A DNA stretch of 33,516 nt from Cognatazoarcus halotolerans (lineage in GTDB: Bacteria > Pseudomonadota > Gammaproteobacteria > Burkholderiales > Rhodocyclaceae): assembly GCF_009800965.1 (NCBI RefSeq), contig NZ_WUAF01000029.1:1-33516 (forward strand), in the 5' to 3' direction. Made by a program: the position numbers and the translations under genes. Below, piece by piece: positions 16,252-27,151 of this stretch (position 1 is its first letter; each line of letters begins with the position of its first letter). Under the pieces are notes generated by a model, which saw only the letters and a list, made by a program, of their open reading frames with translations, made no database searches and was not told where the DNA came from.

Positions 16252-18570
16252 ATGCGTATCGTCTGTATCGGAGGAGGCCCGGCCGGGCTGTATTTCGCGA
16301 TCCTGATGAAGAAGCTCGATCCGGCGCATTCGATCACCGTGGTCGAGCGCAACCGCCCCTATGACACCTTTGGCTGGGGCGTGGTGTTCTCCGACCAGAC
16401 CATGGACAACATGCGCGAATGGGATATCGAGACCGCCAACGCGATTCAGGTCGCCTTCAATCACTGGGATGACATCGAGCTCCATTTCAAGGGCGCGACC
16501 ATCCGCTCCGGCGGTCACGGTTTCGTCGGCATCGGCCGCAAGAACATGCTCAACATCCTGCAGGCGCGCTGTGAGGAACTCGGTGTCGAACTGGTGTTCG
16601 AGAAGGATGTGGATTCCGACCTGGAATACCCGGACGCCGACCTGATCATCGCCTCTGACGGTATCAACTCGAAGATCCGCAATCGCTATGTCGAGGTCTT
16701 CAAGCCGGACATCGTGACGCGCCCCAACCGCTACATCTGGCTCGGCACCAACAAGCTGTTCGACGCCTTCACCTTCATCTTCGAGAAGACCGAGCACGGC
16801 TGGTTCCAGGCCCACATCTACAAGTTCGACGACACCACCACCACCTTCATCGTCGAGTGTCCGGAGCACGTGTGGCTGGCCCACGGGCTCGACCAGGCCA
16901 GCCAGGACGAGTCGATTGCCTTCTGCGAGAAGCTCTTCGGCAAGTACCTCGACGGTCATCCTCTGATGACCAATGCGCGTCACCTGCGCGGCTCTGCCTG
17001 GCTCAACTTCCAGCGCGTCAAGTGCGAGCAGTGGCATCACTTCAACGGCAACAGCCAGGTGGTGCTGATGGGCGACGCGGTGCACACCGCGCACTTCGCG
17101 ATCGGCTCGGGCACCAAGCTTGCGCTCGAGGATGCGATCGAGCTCACCCGCCTGTTCAAGGAAGAGGGCGACACGCCCGAGCGCATCCCGGCAGTGCTGG
17201 CGCGCTACCAGGAAGTGCGCAACATCGACGTGCTGCGCCTGCAGAACGCGGCCTGGAACGCCATGGAGTGGTTCGAGGTCTGCGACGCGCGCTACTGCAA
17301 CACCATGGAGCCCGAGCAGTTCATGTACTCGATGCTCACGCGCTCCCAGCGCATCTCCCACGAGAACCTGCGCCTGCGCGACGCCAAGTGGCTCGAGGGC
17401 TACGAGCGCTGGGTGGCCGCCAGCGCCGGCGTACCGGTCGCCCCGGAGCAGAGCCCGCCGCCGCCGATGTTCACCCCCTTCAAGCTGCGTAACCTGAGCC
17501 TGCAGAACCGCGTGATCATGTCGCCGATGGCGATGTATTCCGCCGAGGACGGCCTCGCCAACGATTTCCATCTGGTGCACTTCGGTTCGCGCGCGCTGGG
17601 CGGTGCCGGCCTGCTCTACACCGAGATGAGCTGCGTCTCGCCCGACGCCCGCATCACCCCGGGCTGCGCCGGCATGTACAAACCGGAGCATGTCGACGCG
17701 TGGAAGCGCATCGTCGATTTCGTGCATGCGAACTCGGCGGCGAAGATGGGCATCCAGCTTGGCCACGCGGGGCGCAAGGGCGCCACCAGGGTGGCCTGGG
17801 AAGGCATCGACCAACCGCTCGAGTCGGGCGGCTGGGAGCTGATCTCCGCTTCGCCGCTGCCCTACCTGCCGCATTCGCAGGTGCCGCGCGAGATGAACCG
17901 TGACGACATGGATCGCGTCAAGGCTGACTTCGTGCGCGCCACCCGCATGGCCGCCGAGGCGGGCTTCGACATCCTCGAGTTCCACTGCGCCCACGGCTAC
18001 CTGATGTCGAGCTTCCTCTCGCCGCTCACCAACCAGCGCAAGGACGAGTACGGCGGCAGCATCGACAATCGCGCCCGCTATCCGCTGGAAGTGTTCGAGG
18101 CGATGCGTGCGGTGTGGCCGGCCGACAAGCCGATGTCGGTGCGCCTGTCCTGCCACGACTGGTTCCCGGGCGGCAACACCGCCGACGACGCGGTCGAGAT
18201 CGCGCGGCGCTTCAAGGATGCTGGTGCGGACATCATCGACTGCTCCTCGGGCCAGGTGTGGAAGGGCGAAAAACCGGTGTTCGGCCGCATGTTCCAGACG
18301 CCGTTCTCCGACCGCATCCGCAATGAGGTGGGCATCCCGACCATCGCGGTGGGCGCCATCTTCGAGGCCGACCATGTGAACAGCATCATCGGCGCCGGTC
18401 GCGCCGATCTCTGCGCAGTCGCCCGCCCGCACCTTGCCGACCCGGCCTGGACCCTGCACGAGGCGGCGAAGATCGACTATCCGGGGGTGAGCTGGCCGAA
18501 GCAGTACCTTTCCGGCCGCAGCCAGTACGAGACCAACCTCAAGCGCAGCTACGCCGCGCCGGGCAAGTGA
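16252..18570 (+). CDS. abmA: 2-aminobenzoyl-CoA monooxygenase/reductase (fused)
   Basis: The 772-residue protein is a fusion. Residues 1-375 are a class A flavin monooxygenase: [18 protein letters not shown] at the N-terminus and [20 protein letters not shown] near 274. Residues 404-770 are an Old Yellow Enzyme barrel: [20 protein letters not shown], the LGHAGRKG active-site motif near 504, and [20 protein letters not shown]. This architecture is that of Azoarcus evansii 2-aminobenzoyl-CoA monooxygenase/reductase, which hydroxylates and then reduces the ring of 2-aminobenzoyl-CoA with NADH and O2, destroying aromaticity. Salicylyl-CoA 5-hydroxylase is related but has only the first domain. 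ATG 16252 is chosen for the GAGAGGAG site seven bases upstream. It leads the degradation operon. Confidence 0.85.
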   Translation: MRIVCIGGGPAGLYFAILMKKLDPAHSITVVERNRPYDTFGWGVVFSDQTMDNMREWDIETANAIQVAFNHWDDIELHFKGATIRSGGHGFVGIGRKNMLNILQARCEELGVELVFEKDVDSDLEYPDADLIIASDGINSKIRNRYVEVFKPDIVTRPNRYIWLGTNKLFDAFTFIFEKTEHGWFQAHIYKFDDTTTTFIVECPEHVWLAHGLDQASQDESIAFCEKLFGKYLDGHPLMTNARHLRGSAWLNFQRVKCEQWHHFNGNSQVVLMGDAVHTAHFAIGSGTKLALEDAIELTRLFKEEGDTPERIPAVLARYQEVRNIDVLRLQNAAWNAMEWFEVCDARYCNTMEPEQFMYSMLTRSQRISHENLRLRDAKWLEGYERWVAASAGVPVAPEQSPPPPMFTPFKLRNLSLQNRVIMSPMAMYSAEDGLANDFHLVHFGSRALGGAGLLYTEMSCVSPDARITPGCAGMYKPEHVDAWKRIVDFVHANSAAKMGIQLGHAGRKGATRVAWEGIDQPLESGGWELISASPLPYLPHSQVPREMNRDDMDRVKADFVRATRMAAEAGFDILEFHCAHGYLMSSFLSPLTNQRKDEYGGSIDNRARYPLEVFEAMRAVWPADKPMSVRLSCHDWFPGGNTADDAVEIARRFKDAGADIIDCSSGQVWKGEKPVFGRMFQTPFSDRIRNEVGIPTIAVGAIFEADHVNSIIGAGRADLCAVARPHLADPAWTLHEAAKIDYPGVSWPKQYLSGRSQYETNLKRSYAAPGK

Positions 18571-18586
18571 ACGAGACGGGACAGGC

Positions 18587-19390
18587 ATGAACTCCACCCC
18601 CGAGACCAACAGAGAAACGCCGCTCGCCGGCCGGCACGCGGTGGTCACCGGTGCCGGCAGCGGCATCGGCGAGGCGATCGCGCTCGAGCTGGCGGCGCTC
18701 GGTGCGACGCTGACCCTGGTCGGCCGCCGCGCCGAGCCGCTGAGCGCCACCTGCGAGCGGCTCGCCGGGCAGGGGCACGGCATTGCCGTGGCCGACATCA
18801 CCGACCACGCTGCGGTTGCTGCCGCATTTGCGGACGCGGCGGCGGCCCGCGGTCCGATCGCGATCCTGGTGAACAACGCCGGTGCGGCAAAGAGCGCGCC
18901 GGCCGGCAAGACCACCCCGGCGCTGTGGAACGAGATGCTCGCGGTGAATCTCACCGGCACCTTCAACTGCACCCACGCGGTGCTCGCCGGCATGCAGGGC
19001 GCGCGCTGGGGGCGCATCGTCAATATCGCCAGCACCGCCGGCCTGAGCGGCTATGCCTACGTCTCGGCGTACTGCGCCGCCAAGCATGGCGTGATCGGTT
19101 ACACCCGCGCGCTGGCACTCGAAGTGGCGAAGCAGGGCATCACGGTCAACGCGGTGTGCCCCGGCTACACCGACACGCCGCTGCTCGGCGGCGCGGTGGA
19201 CAACATCGTCGCCAAGACCGGGCGCAGCGACGAGGAGGCCAAGCAGACGCTGGCCGCGAGCAACCCGCAGGGCCGCCTGGTGCAGCCCGCGGATGTCGCT
19301 CGCGCAGTGGGCTGGCTGTGCCTGCCGGGTTCCGAGGCCATTCATGGCCAGGCGATCCCGGTGGCCGGCGGCGAAGTGATGGCGGGCTGA
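18587..19390 (+). CDS. Short-chain dehydrogenase (acyl-CoA/ketoreductase type)
   Basis: The 267-residue classical SDR has [20 protein letters not shown] for NAD(P) binding, [11 protein letters not shown], a catalytic Ser in VNIASTAG, and the Tyr/Lys pair in [16 protein letters not shown]-like [12 protein letters not shown] and the closing [13 protein letters not shown] are family-typical. It resembles 3-hydroxybutyrate/3-hydroxyacyl dehydrogenases. It follows the monooxygenase/reductase by 16 bases, so it likely oxidises or reduces an alcohol/ketone on the alicyclic amino-oxo-cyclohexene CoA product before ring opening. The direction and exact substrate cannot be read from the sequence. Confidence 0.85.
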   Translation: MNSTPETNRETPLAGRHAVVTGAGSGIGEAIALELAALGATLTLVGRRAEPLSATCERLAGQGHGIAVADITDHAAVAAAFADAAAARGPIAILVNNAGAAKSAPAGKTTPALWNEMLAVNLTGTFNCTHAVLAGMQGARWGRIVNIASTAGLSGYAYVSAYCAAKHGVIGYTRALALEVAKQGITVNAVCPGYTDTPLLGGAVDNIVAKTGRSDEEAKQTLAASNPQGRLVQPADVARAVGWLCLPGSEAIHGQAIPVAGGEVMAG

Positions 19391-19443
19391 AATTCAATCA
19401 GGAAGGCACCGGCAGGGCGCCGGGCAAGCAGGGAGACAAAGCA

Positions 19444-20289
19444 ATGGCAGAACTTTCGATGAAGGACCACAAGCGTCCGTTCAAGGACTACGTGGCGCGG
19501 CACTTCAAGTGGTCGTGTAGCGAGGACGGTCGCGTCGCGACGATCACCCTCAACCGGCCCGAGAAGAAGAACCCGCTCACCTTCGATTCCTACGCCGAGC
19601 TGCGCGATCTCTTCCACAACCTCAAGTACGCCAGCGACGTGCGCACCGTGGTGATGGCCGGCGAGGGCGGAAATTTCTGCTCCGGTGGCGATGTGTTCGA
19701 GATCATCGAGCCGCTCACCAACATGAGCATGCCGGAACTGCTCGAATTCACCCGCATGACCGGCGACCTGGTGAAGGCCATGCGCCGCGCGCCGCAGCCG
19801 GTGGTCTCGGCCATCGACGGATTCTGCGCCGGTGCCGGCGCGATGGTGGCGTTGGCCTCGGACTTCCGTCTCGGCACACCCGAGACCAAGACCGCCTACC
19901 TGTTCACCCGCGTCGGCCTGGCTGGCGCCGACATGGGCGCCTGCGGGCTGCTACCGCGCGTGATCGGTCAGGGGCGCGCCACCGAACTGCTCATGAGCGG
20001 GCGCGTGATGAGTGCCGACGAAGGCTTTGCGTGGGGCTTCTTCAATGCGCTGCACCCGGCCGCCGAGGTGCTCGCCGAAGCGCAGAAACTCGCTCGCAAC
20101 CTGGCCGACGGCCCGTGGTTCGCGCATACCGTGACCAAGACCATGCTCAACCAGGAGTGGGCGATGGGTATCGAGGAAATGATCGAATCCGAAGCCCAGG
20201 CCCAGGCCATCTGCATGATGACCGGCGACTTCCGCCGTGCATTCGAGGCCTTCGCGGCGAAGCAGAAGCCGCGCTTCGAAGGCAACTGA
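19444..20289 (+). CDS. Crotonase-superfamily enzyme lacking hydratase glutamates
   Basis: The 281-residue protein has the crotonase fold, with oxyanion-hole segments [11 protein letters not shown] near residue 78 and [20 protein letters not shown] near 120. Where true hydratases have the two catalytic glutamates (GGGCE and the PE of QPE-x-NLG), this one shows GAGAM and a [13 protein letters not shown] stretch. Both acids appear replaced. Such members do other CoA chemistry, for example hydrolysis of C-C bonds, isomerisation or dehalogenation. A GGGAG precedes ATG 19444. Its position just after the ring-reducing enzyme and SDR fits a ring-opening or isomerising step on the cyclic CoA thioester. 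That function is inferred. Confidence 0.75.
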   Translation: MAELSMKDHKRPFKDYVARHFKWSCSEDGRVATITLNRPEKKNPLTFDSYAELRDLFHNLKYASDVRTVVMAGEGGNFCSGGDVFEIIEPLTNMSMPELLEFTRMTGDLVKAMRRAPQPVVSAIDGFCAGAGAMVALASDFRLGTPETKTAYLFTRVGLAGADMGACGLLPRVIGQGRATELLMSGRVMSADEGFAWGFFNALHPAAEVLAEAQKLARNLADGPWFAHTVTKTMLNQEWAMGIEEMIESEAQAQAICMMTGDFRRAFEAFAAKQKPRFEGN

Positions 20290-20299
20290 GCGCGCCGCC

Positions 20300-21454
20300 A
20301 TGGACCGTTCGATTCTCGATTTGCCGTTCTACGGCGCCGAACACCGCCAGCTCTCCGATGCGATCTTCGCGTGGGCTGCCGGCGAGATGCCGCAGGTGGA
20401 TCACCACGACACCGACAAGGCCTGCCGCACCCTCGTGACGGCGCTCGGCAAGGCGGGCTTCCTGCGCTACGCGGTGCCGGCGGCCTACGGCGGCGCACGC
20501 GACGAGCTGGACTCGCGCTCGCTGTGCATCGCCCGCGAGACACTGGCCTACCACGACGGCCTGGCCGATTTCGCCTTCGCCATGCAGGGCCTCGGCACGG
20601 GTGCGATCACGCTCTCGGGCAGCGAGGAGCTCAAGCGCGAGGTTCTGCCGCGGGTGGCTACCGGCGAGTGGATCGCGGCCTTTGCGCTGACCGAGCCGCT
20701 GGCCGGCTCCGACGTCGGCGCAATGACCTCCGAGGCGCGCCTCGAGGGTGACCACTATGTGCTGAACGGCGAGAAGACGTGGATCTCCAACGGCGGCATT
20801 GCCGACGTGTATTGCGTCTTTGCGCGCACCGGCGAGGCGCCGGGCACGCGCGGCATCTCGGCCTTCGTGGTGTATCCCGGGATGCCGGGCTTCGAGGTCG
20901 CCGAGCGCCTCGAGGTGATCGCGCCGCACCCGCTGGCGCGCCTGCGCTTTACCGACATGAAGGTGCCGGTGGGCAACCGTCTCGGCGCGCCCGGCGAGGG
21001 CTTCAAGGTGGCGATGCGTACCCTCGACATCTTCCGCAGCTCGGTGGCTGCCGCAGCGCTGGGCTTCGCCCGCCGTGCGCTCGACGAGGCGCTGGCCCAT
21101 GCCCGCCTGCGGCCGATGTTCGGCCATACCCTGGCGGACTTCCAGCTCACCCAGGCGAAGCTCGGCGAGATGGCCACCGACATCGACGCGGCCGCGCTGC
21201 TCACCGCCCGGGCGGCGTGGCGGCGCGACGTGCAGAAGCTGCCGACCACCCGCGAGGCGGCGATGGCCAAGATGACCGCCACCGAAAACGCACAGCGCGT
21301 CATCGACGCAGCGGTGCAGATGCATGGCGGGCAGGGCGTGCGAACCGGCGTGAAGGTCGAATCCCTGTACCGCGAAATCCGCGCGCTGCGCATCTACGAA
21401 GGGGCGACCGAAGTGCAGAAGCTGATCGTCGCCCGCGAATTGCTGAAGAACTGA
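20300..21454 (+). CDS. Acyl-CoA dehydrogenase
   Basis: The 384-residue protein is a standard acyl-CoA dehydrogenase. It has [20 protein letters not shown] and [16 protein letters not shown] for FAD/substrate contacts, [21 protein letters not shown] in the C-terminal helical domain, and the catalytic Glu in [18 protein letters not shown]. It introduces a 2,3-double bond in an acyl-CoA and passes electrons to ETF. ATG 20300 is preferred ([12 protein letters not shown]), ten bases after the crotonase stop. Together with the second dehydrogenase downstream it suggests that two chemically different saturated CoA esters (ring-derived and glutaryl-type) are processed. The chain specificity is unknown. 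Confidence 0.9.
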   Translation: MDRSILDLPFYGAEHRQLSDAIFAWAAGEMPQVDHHDTDKACRTLVTALGKAGFLRYAVPAAYGGARDELDSRSLCIARETLAYHDGLADFAFAMQGLGTGAITLSGSEELKREVLPRVATGEWIAAFALTEPLAGSDVGAMTSEARLEGDHYVLNGEKTWISNGGIADVYCVFARTGEAPGTRGISAFVVYPGMPGFEVAERLEVIAPHPLARLRFTDMKVPVGNRLGAPGEGFKVAMRTLDIFRSSVAAAALGFARRALDEALAHARLRPMFGHTLADFQLTQAKLGEMATDIDAAALLTARAAWRRDVQKLPTTREAAMAKMTATENAQRVIDAAVQMHGGQGVRTGVKVESLYREIRALRIYEGATEVQKLIVARELLKN

Positions 21455-21498
21455 AAGAGGGCCGCGAGCGCCCCCAACCCCAACGGAGAATCGATTCG

Positions 21499-22680
<1,182 letters not shown>

Positions 22681-22697
22681 TCATGGAGGCCACCGCA

Positions 22698-23138
22698 ATG
22701 CTTCCGGAACAGGTGGCGGCGGATCCGGTCGAGTTCGTCGTCGAGCGCGAGGTGCGCTTCGGCGACTGCGACCCGGCCGGCATCGTGTTCTTCCCCAACT
22801 ACTTCCGCATGCTCAACAGCGTGGTCGAAGACTGGTGGGCCGCCCTCGGCACACCCTGGACCAGTCTGGTGAGCGTGCGTCGCATCGGCACACCGACGGT
22901 GAGGCTCGATTCCGAGTTTGTCCAGCCATCGTATTTCGGCGAGACGCTGCGCTTCCATCTTTCGGTGGTGTCGCTGGGCGGCTCGTCCTTGACCCTGGAG
23001 CACGTCGCCATCGGCGGGGACAGCGCCCGCATGCGGGTGCGCCAGGTGATGGTGGCGACCTCGCTCGACACTCACAGATCAATCCCCTGGCCCGAGGATG
23101 TGCGCGAGGCCATTACCCGTTTCATGGAGAGACGATGA
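22698..23138 (+). CDS. 4-hydroxybenzoyl-CoA thioesterase-family protein
   Basis: The 146-residue protein is a hotdog-fold thioesterase: VRFGDCDPAGIVFFPNYFRML carries the Asp of the 4HBT class I active site. An in-frame ATG at 22683 exists, but the GGAGG at 22685-22689 lies inside that reading and eight bases before ATG 22698, so the latter is chosen. Such enzymes release free CoA from stalled aryl- or acyl-CoA. In aerobic CoA pathways they serve as a safety valve, or hydrolyse an intermediate. Its stop overlaps the RidA start (ATGA), showing tight coupling. Confidence 0.85.
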   Translation: MLPEQVAADPVEFVVEREVRFGDCDPAGIVFFPNYFRMLNSVVEDWWAALGTPWTSLVSVRRIGTPTVRLDSEFVQPSYFGETLRFHLSVVSLGGSSLTLEHVAIGGDSARMRVRQVMVATSLDTHRSIPWPEDVREAITRFMERR

Positions 23139-23533
23139 TGAACAAGACCCTGCAACCCGAGGGCTGGGCCCCGCCGCGCGGCTACGCAAACGGCATCGAG
23201 GCCCGTGGCCGGCAGATCTACGTTGGCGGCCAGATCGGCTGGAACGCCCAGTGCAAGTTCGAAAGCGACGATCTGGTGCAGCAGATCTACCAGGCCCTGA
23301 AGAACGCCGTGGATGTGGTGCGCGTTGCCGGCGGCGGGCCGGAGCACGTGGTGCGCATGACCTGGTACCTGGTCGACAAGAAGGAGTATGTCGCGCGCCT
23401 CAAGGAGATCGGCCAGGTTTACCGCGAGGTGATGGGCCGCAACTTCCCGGCCATGACCGCGATCCAGGTGGCCGACCTGGTGGAGAACGAGGCCAAGGTC
23501 GAAATCGAAGTCACCGCGGTGATCCCCGACTGA
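23135..23533 (+). CDS. RidA/YjgF-family protein with altered active site
   Basis: The 132-residue protein has the RidA fold: GRQIYVGGQIGWN, QQIYQALKNAVDVVRVAGGG and FPAMTAIQVADLVENEAKVE. RidA proteins hydrolyse reactive enamines/imines and keep a key arginine in the block before the last strand (PARS-VEV). Here that residue is methionine (Met107), as in other Rid subfamilies not proven as deaminases. The pathway must lose the amino group of 2-aminobenzoyl-CoA as ammonia by enamine/imine hydrolysis, so a Rid protein in the operon fits that task. Whether this variant is catalytic is unclear. The start overlaps the thioesterase stop. Confidence 0.85.
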   Translation: MMNKTLQPEGWAPPRGYANGIEARGRQIYVGGQIGWNAQCKFESDDLVQQIYQALKNAVDVVRVAGGGPEHVVRMTWYLVDKKEYVARLKEIGQVYREVMGRNFPAMTAIQVADLVENEAKVEIEVTAVIPD

Positions 23534-23541
23534 GGCCGGCC

Positions 23542-24336
23542 ATGGAAGACCTTCGTTACGCGGCCTGCGAGGGCCTGCTGGTCAGCGGCCCGCAGGACGG
23601 CGTGCTCGAGATCCGGCTCGATCGCCCGGCTGCGCGCAACGCGCTGTCCACCCCGCTGCTGCGTGGCATCGTGGGCCTGCTGGACGTGGCCGAGGCCGAC
23701 GATGCGGTGCGCTGCGTGGTGCTCACCGGCGGCGACAAGGTCTTCGCCGCGGGCGCCGACCTCGCCGAAATGGCCGCCAAGGACATGCAGGCGGTGCTGG
23801 TCGAGGAGCGGCCGCATCTGTTTGCCGCCATCGCGCGCTTCCCCAAGTCGATCGTCGGCGCGGTGTGCGGCTATGCGCTGGGCGGTGGCTGCGAACTGGT
23901 GATGCACGCCGACATCATCGTTGCCGGCGAATCGGCACAGTTCGGCCAGCCCGAGATCAATCTCGGCATCATCCCCGGCGCCGGTGGTACCCAGCGCCTG
24001 ACCCGCGCGGTCGGCAAGTCGCTGGCAATGAAGCTGGTGCTCAGCGGAGAGTTCATCGACGCGGCCGAGGCCAGGGCCGCCGGCCTTGTGGCGGAAGTGG
24101 TGGCCGACGAGGCCTGTATCGCACGTGCCCACGAGCTGGCCGGCAAGATCGCGAGCCGGGCGCCGCTGGCGGTGCGTCTTGCCAAGGAGTCGGTGCTGCA
24201 GTCCTTCGAGACACCACTGTCGGCGGGGCTTGCCATCGAACGACGCAATTTCGTGGTGCTGGCCGGCACCGAGGATCGCAACGAAGGCGTGCGCGCCTTC
24301 CTCGAGAAACGCAAACCGGTGTGGAAGGGGCGCTGA
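23542..24336 (+). CDS. Enoyl-CoA hydratase (crotonase)
   Basis: The 264-residue protein is a full crotonase with both catalytic glutamates: YALGGGCELVMHADIIVAG and GQPEINLGIIPGAGGTQRL. Oxyanion segment KVFAAGADLAEMAAKD is also present. It hydrates trans-2-enoyl-CoA (for instance crotonyl-CoA from the glutaryl-CoA dehydrogenase-like protein) to the 3-hydroxyacyl-CoA. It resembles PaaF-type hydratases. It contrasts with the glutamate-less crotonase at 19444, so the two should have different jobs. It lies eight bases after the RidA gene. Confidence 0.9.
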   Translation: MEDLRYAACEGLLVSGPQDGVLEIRLDRPAARNALSTPLLRGIVGLLDVAEADDAVRCVVLTGGDKVFAAGADLAEMAAKDMQAVLVEERPHLFAAIARFPKSIVGAVCGYALGGGCELVMHADIIVAGESAQFGQPEINLGIIPGAGGTQRLTRAVGKSLAMKLVLSGEFIDAAEARAAGLVAEVVADEACIARAHELAGKIASRAPLAVRLAKESVLQSFETPLSAGLAIERRNFVVLAGTEDRNEGVRAFLEKRKPVWKGR

Positions 24337-24366
24337 GCCGCCCGTCGCACCGTCCGGAGCCGCGAA

Positions 24367-25890
24367 TTGAATCCCGAATCACCCGTTCGTACCCTCGGCA
24401 TCGTCGGTGCCGGTCTCATGGGCCGGGGCATTGCACAGGTCGCCGCGGTCGGGGGCGTCACGGTGCGCCTCCACGACGCACGCGCGTCCGCCGCCGCTGA
24501 GGCGATTGCGGCAATAGCGCCGATGCTCGACAAGCTGGTCCGCAAGGGGCGGCTGACGGAGGCCGAGGCCGCCGCCGCGCTGGATCGCCTGCGCCCCGCG
24601 GCAAGCCTCGCCGAACTGGCCGGCTGCGACGCGGTGGTCGAGGCCATCGTCGAGAACATCGACGCCAAGCGGAGCCTCATGCAATCGCTCGAGGCGGTGG
24701 TGTCGTCCGATTGCATCCTCGCCACCAACACCTCGTCCCTGTCGGTGACCGCCATCGCCGCCGCCTGCGAATGGCCCGAGCGGGTGGCGGGCTTCCACTT
24801 CTTCAGCCCGGTACCACTCATGAAGGTGGTGGAGGTGATCGCCGGCGCGCGTACCGAGGCCGCGGTGTGCGACCGCCTCGTCGCGCTGGCACGCGCCATG
24901 GGGCACGCCCCGGTGCGTGCCCAGGACACCCCGGGTTTCATCGTCAACCATGCGGGCCGCGCCTACCTCACCGAGGGCCTGCGCATCCTCGGCGAAGGCG
25001 TTACCGACGTGCCCACCCTCGACCGCATCCTGCGCGAGGCGGCCGGTTTCCGCATGGGGCCTTGCGAGTTGCTCGACCTCACCGGGCTCGACGTCTCCCA
25101 CCCGGTGATGGAGTCGATCTATAGCCAGTACTACCAGGAGCCGCGCTACCGACCCTCGCCGATCACCCGCCAGCGCCTCGCCGCCGCCCTGCTCGGCAGA
25201 AAGAGCGGGCAAGGCTTCTACGTGTATCGGGATGGCGCTGCCCAGGTGGCGGAAGAAGCACCCGCGCCCGCCGCGCGTCCGCCGCGGGTTTTCGTGGCCG
25301 CAGCCGACGCGGCCTGCCGTGAGCAGCTTGCGTCCCTCGTGCAGCGCCTGGGCGGTGTGCTCGATGCAGGCGAAACGCCTTCCGCCGACGTGCTGTGCGT
25401 GGTGGCGCCCGCCTGGGGCGAGGATGCTACCGCCGCCTGCCTCGCCCATGGGCTCGATCCGCGCCGCACGGTGGCGATCGAACCGTTCGTCGACAGCGCG
25501 CGCCGCCGCACCCTGATGACCACGCCGCTCACCGCAGCGGCGATGCGCGACGCCGCCCATGGGCTGTTTGCGGCCGACGGCATGCCCGTCTCGGTGATTC
25601 GTGACAGCGCCGGCTTCGTGGTGCAGCGGGTGCTTGCGATGGTAGTGAACCTCGGCTGCGACATGGCCCAACAGCGCATCGCCAGCCCGGAGGACATCGA
25701 CACCGCGGTGCGCCTCGGCTTGGGCTATCCCTTTGGCCCGCTCGAATGGGGCGATCGCCTCGGCGCGGCGCGGGTGCTCGAGATCCTCGAACGAATGGCG
25801 GCGCAGAGCCGCGACCCGCGTTACCGTCCGAGCCCCTGGCTGGTGCGCAGGGCACGCCTGGGCGTCTCGCTCACCACACCCGAAGCCTGA
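24367..25890 (+). CDS. 3-hydroxyacyl-CoA dehydrogenase, PaaH type
   Basis: The 507-residue protein has an N-terminal Rossmann fold (LGIVGAGLMGRGIAQVAAVG), the catalytic His in GFHFFSPVPLMKVVEV, and two 3HCDH C-terminal domains: DTPGFIVNHAGRAYLTEGLR and later GFVVQRVLAMVVNLGCDM. This double domain and length are typical of PaaH/PaaC-type enzymes. It oxidises 3-hydroxyacyl-CoA with NAD+. The start is TTG at 24367, supported by GGAG seven bases upstream (24356-24359); no ATG is nearby. It lies between hydratase and thiolase, completing the beta-oxidation order. Confidence 0.9.
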   Translation: MNPESPVRTLGIVGAGLMGRGIAQVAAVGGVTVRLHDARASAAAEAIAAIAPMLDKLVRKGRLTEAEAAAALDRLRPAASLAELAGCDAVVEAIVENIDAKRSLMQSLEAVVSSDCILATNTSSLSVTAIAAACEWPERVAGFHFFSPVPLMKVVEVIAGARTEAAVCDRLVALARAMGHAPVRAQDTPGFIVNHAGRAYLTEGLRILGEGVTDVPTLDRILREAAGFRMGPCELLDLTGLDVSHPVMESIYSQYYQEPRYRPSPITRQRLAAALLGRKSGQGFYVYRDGAAQVAEEAPAPAARPPRVFVAAADAACREQLASLVQRLGGVLDAGETPSADVLCVVAPAWGEDATAACLAHGLDPRRTVAIEPFVDSARRRTLMTTPLTAAAMRDAAHGLFAADGMPVSVIRDSAGFVVQRVLAMVVNLGCDMAQQRIASPEDIDTAVRLGLGYPFGPLEWGDRLGAARVLEILERMAAQSRDPRYRPSPWLVRRARLGVSLTTPEA

Positions 25891-25909
25891 TCTTTCCACG
25901 GAGTTCCGG

Positions 25910-27151
25910 ATGCTCGATGCCTATCTCTACGGCGGCCTGCGCTCGCCTTTTGGCCGCCACGGCGGCGCCCTCGCGACGGTGCGGCCGGACGATCTGGCCG
26001 CCATGGTGATCCGCGAGTTGGTGGCGCGCTCGGGTTTAGACCCCGCAGCGATCGAAGACGTGGTGCTCGGCTGTGCTGCCCAGTCGGGCGAGGATGGCCG
26101 CAACGTGGCGCGCCACGCGGCACTGCTCGCCGGCCTGCCGCCGTGGGTACCCGGCCAGACGGTGAATCGGTTGTGCGGTAGCGGACTCGCCGCGGTGCTC
26201 GACTGTGCCCGCGCGGTGAGTGCGGGCGAGGGCGATCTCTACGTCGCCGGCGGCGTGGAAAGCATGACCCGCGCGCCCTTCGTCGTTGCCAAGCCCGAGG
26301 CGGCCTGGGCGCGGGATTTCCGGGTGTTCGACACGACGATCGGCTCGCGTTTTCCGAACCCGGCGCTGGTCGGTCGCTACGGCGACGACACCATGCCGCA
26401 GACCGCCGACAACGTGGCTGCCGAGCACGGCATCAGCCGCGAAGCGGCCGATCGCTTCGCGTGGCCTTCGCAGATGAAGGCCGCCGCGGCGCAGGAGGCG
26501 GGTTTCTTCGCCGGCGAGATCCTGCCGATCGGCGTCACGGCCGGTCGCAAGGCCGAGCCGGCGGAAGTGTCCGCCGACGAGCATCCGCGGCCCGCAACCA
26601 CGCCCGAATCCCTTGCCGCCCTGAAGAGCCTGCACGGCGGTGTGGTCACCGCGGGCAATGCATCGGGTATCAACGACGGTGCCGCGGCGGTGCTGGTGGG
26701 CAGCCACGCGCTTGGCGAACGCACCGGCCGGCAGCCCGTCGCGCGCATCCTCGCCGGAGCGGTGTGTGGCGTCGAGCCGCGCGTGATGGGCCTCGGTCCG
26801 GCGCTGGCGATTCCGCGGGCGCTGGCGCGTGCCGGTCTGACGCTCGGGCAGATGGACGTCATTGAAGTCAACGAGGCCTTCGCGGCCCAGGTGCTCGGCT
26901 GCACCAGGATGTTGGGGCTGGCCGATGACGATCCGCGCCTCAATCCCAATGGCGGCGCGATCGCCATGGGGCATCCTCTCGGCGCTTCCGGCGCGCGGCT
27001 GGTGTGGACCGCGCTGCGCGAACTCGAACGTCGCGACGGCCGCTACGCGGTGGTGAGCTTATGCATCTGCGTGGGGCAGGGCATCGCGCTCGTCATCGAG
27101 CGAATCCGGGGTGAAAGTTCCGCCCCCGGTGCGGCGTTCCGGATGCCCTGA
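25910..27151 (+). CDS. Acetyl-CoA acyltransferase (thiolase), PaaJ/PcaF type
   Basis: The 413-residue thiolase has nucleophile Cys in VNRLCGSGLAAV, the NEAFAAQVLG motif, and GGAIAMGHPLGASGARL with the catalytic His. The final motif reads SLCICVGQGIAL; the usual form is CIG-x-GQG, so the Gly after Ile is Cys here. The catalytic base Cys (first of the two) is kept. It resembles 3-oxoadipyl-CoA thiolases. It cleaves a 3-oxoacyl-CoA to acetyl-CoA and a shorter acyl-CoA, acetoacetyl-CoA if the glutaryl route is right. A GGAG precedes ATG 25910. It is the last clear gene of the operon. Confidence 0.9.
   Translation: MLDAYLYGGLRSPFGRHGGALATVRPDDLAAMVIRELVARSGLDPAAIEDVVLGCAAQSGEDGRNVARHAALLAGLPPWVPGQTVNRLCGSGLAAVLDCARAVSAGEGDLYVAGGVESMTRAPFVVAKPEAAWARDFRVFDTTIGSRFPNPALVGRYGDDTMPQTADNVAAEHGISREAADRFAWPSQMKAAAAQEAGFFAGEILPIGVTAGRKAEPAEVSADEHPRPATTPESLAALKSLHGGVVTAGNASGINDGAAAVLVGSHALGERTGRQPVARILAGAVCGVEPRVMGLGPALAIPRALARAGLTLGQMDVIEVNEAFAAQVLGCTRMLGLADDDPRLNPNGGAIAMGHPLGASGARLVWTALRELERRDGRYAVVSLCICVGQGIALVIERIRGESSAPGAAFRMP

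Noticed and set aside
16150-19035. Minus-strand open frame of about 960 codons
   Set aside because: It is antisense to the fused monooxygenase/reductase and the SDR, both with clear motifs. His/Arg/Val-rich composition is typical of shadow frames.
24379-25899. Minus-strand open frame of about 506 codons
   Set aside because: It is the exact shadow of the 3-hydroxyacyl-CoA dehydrogenase gene, which has intact motifs.
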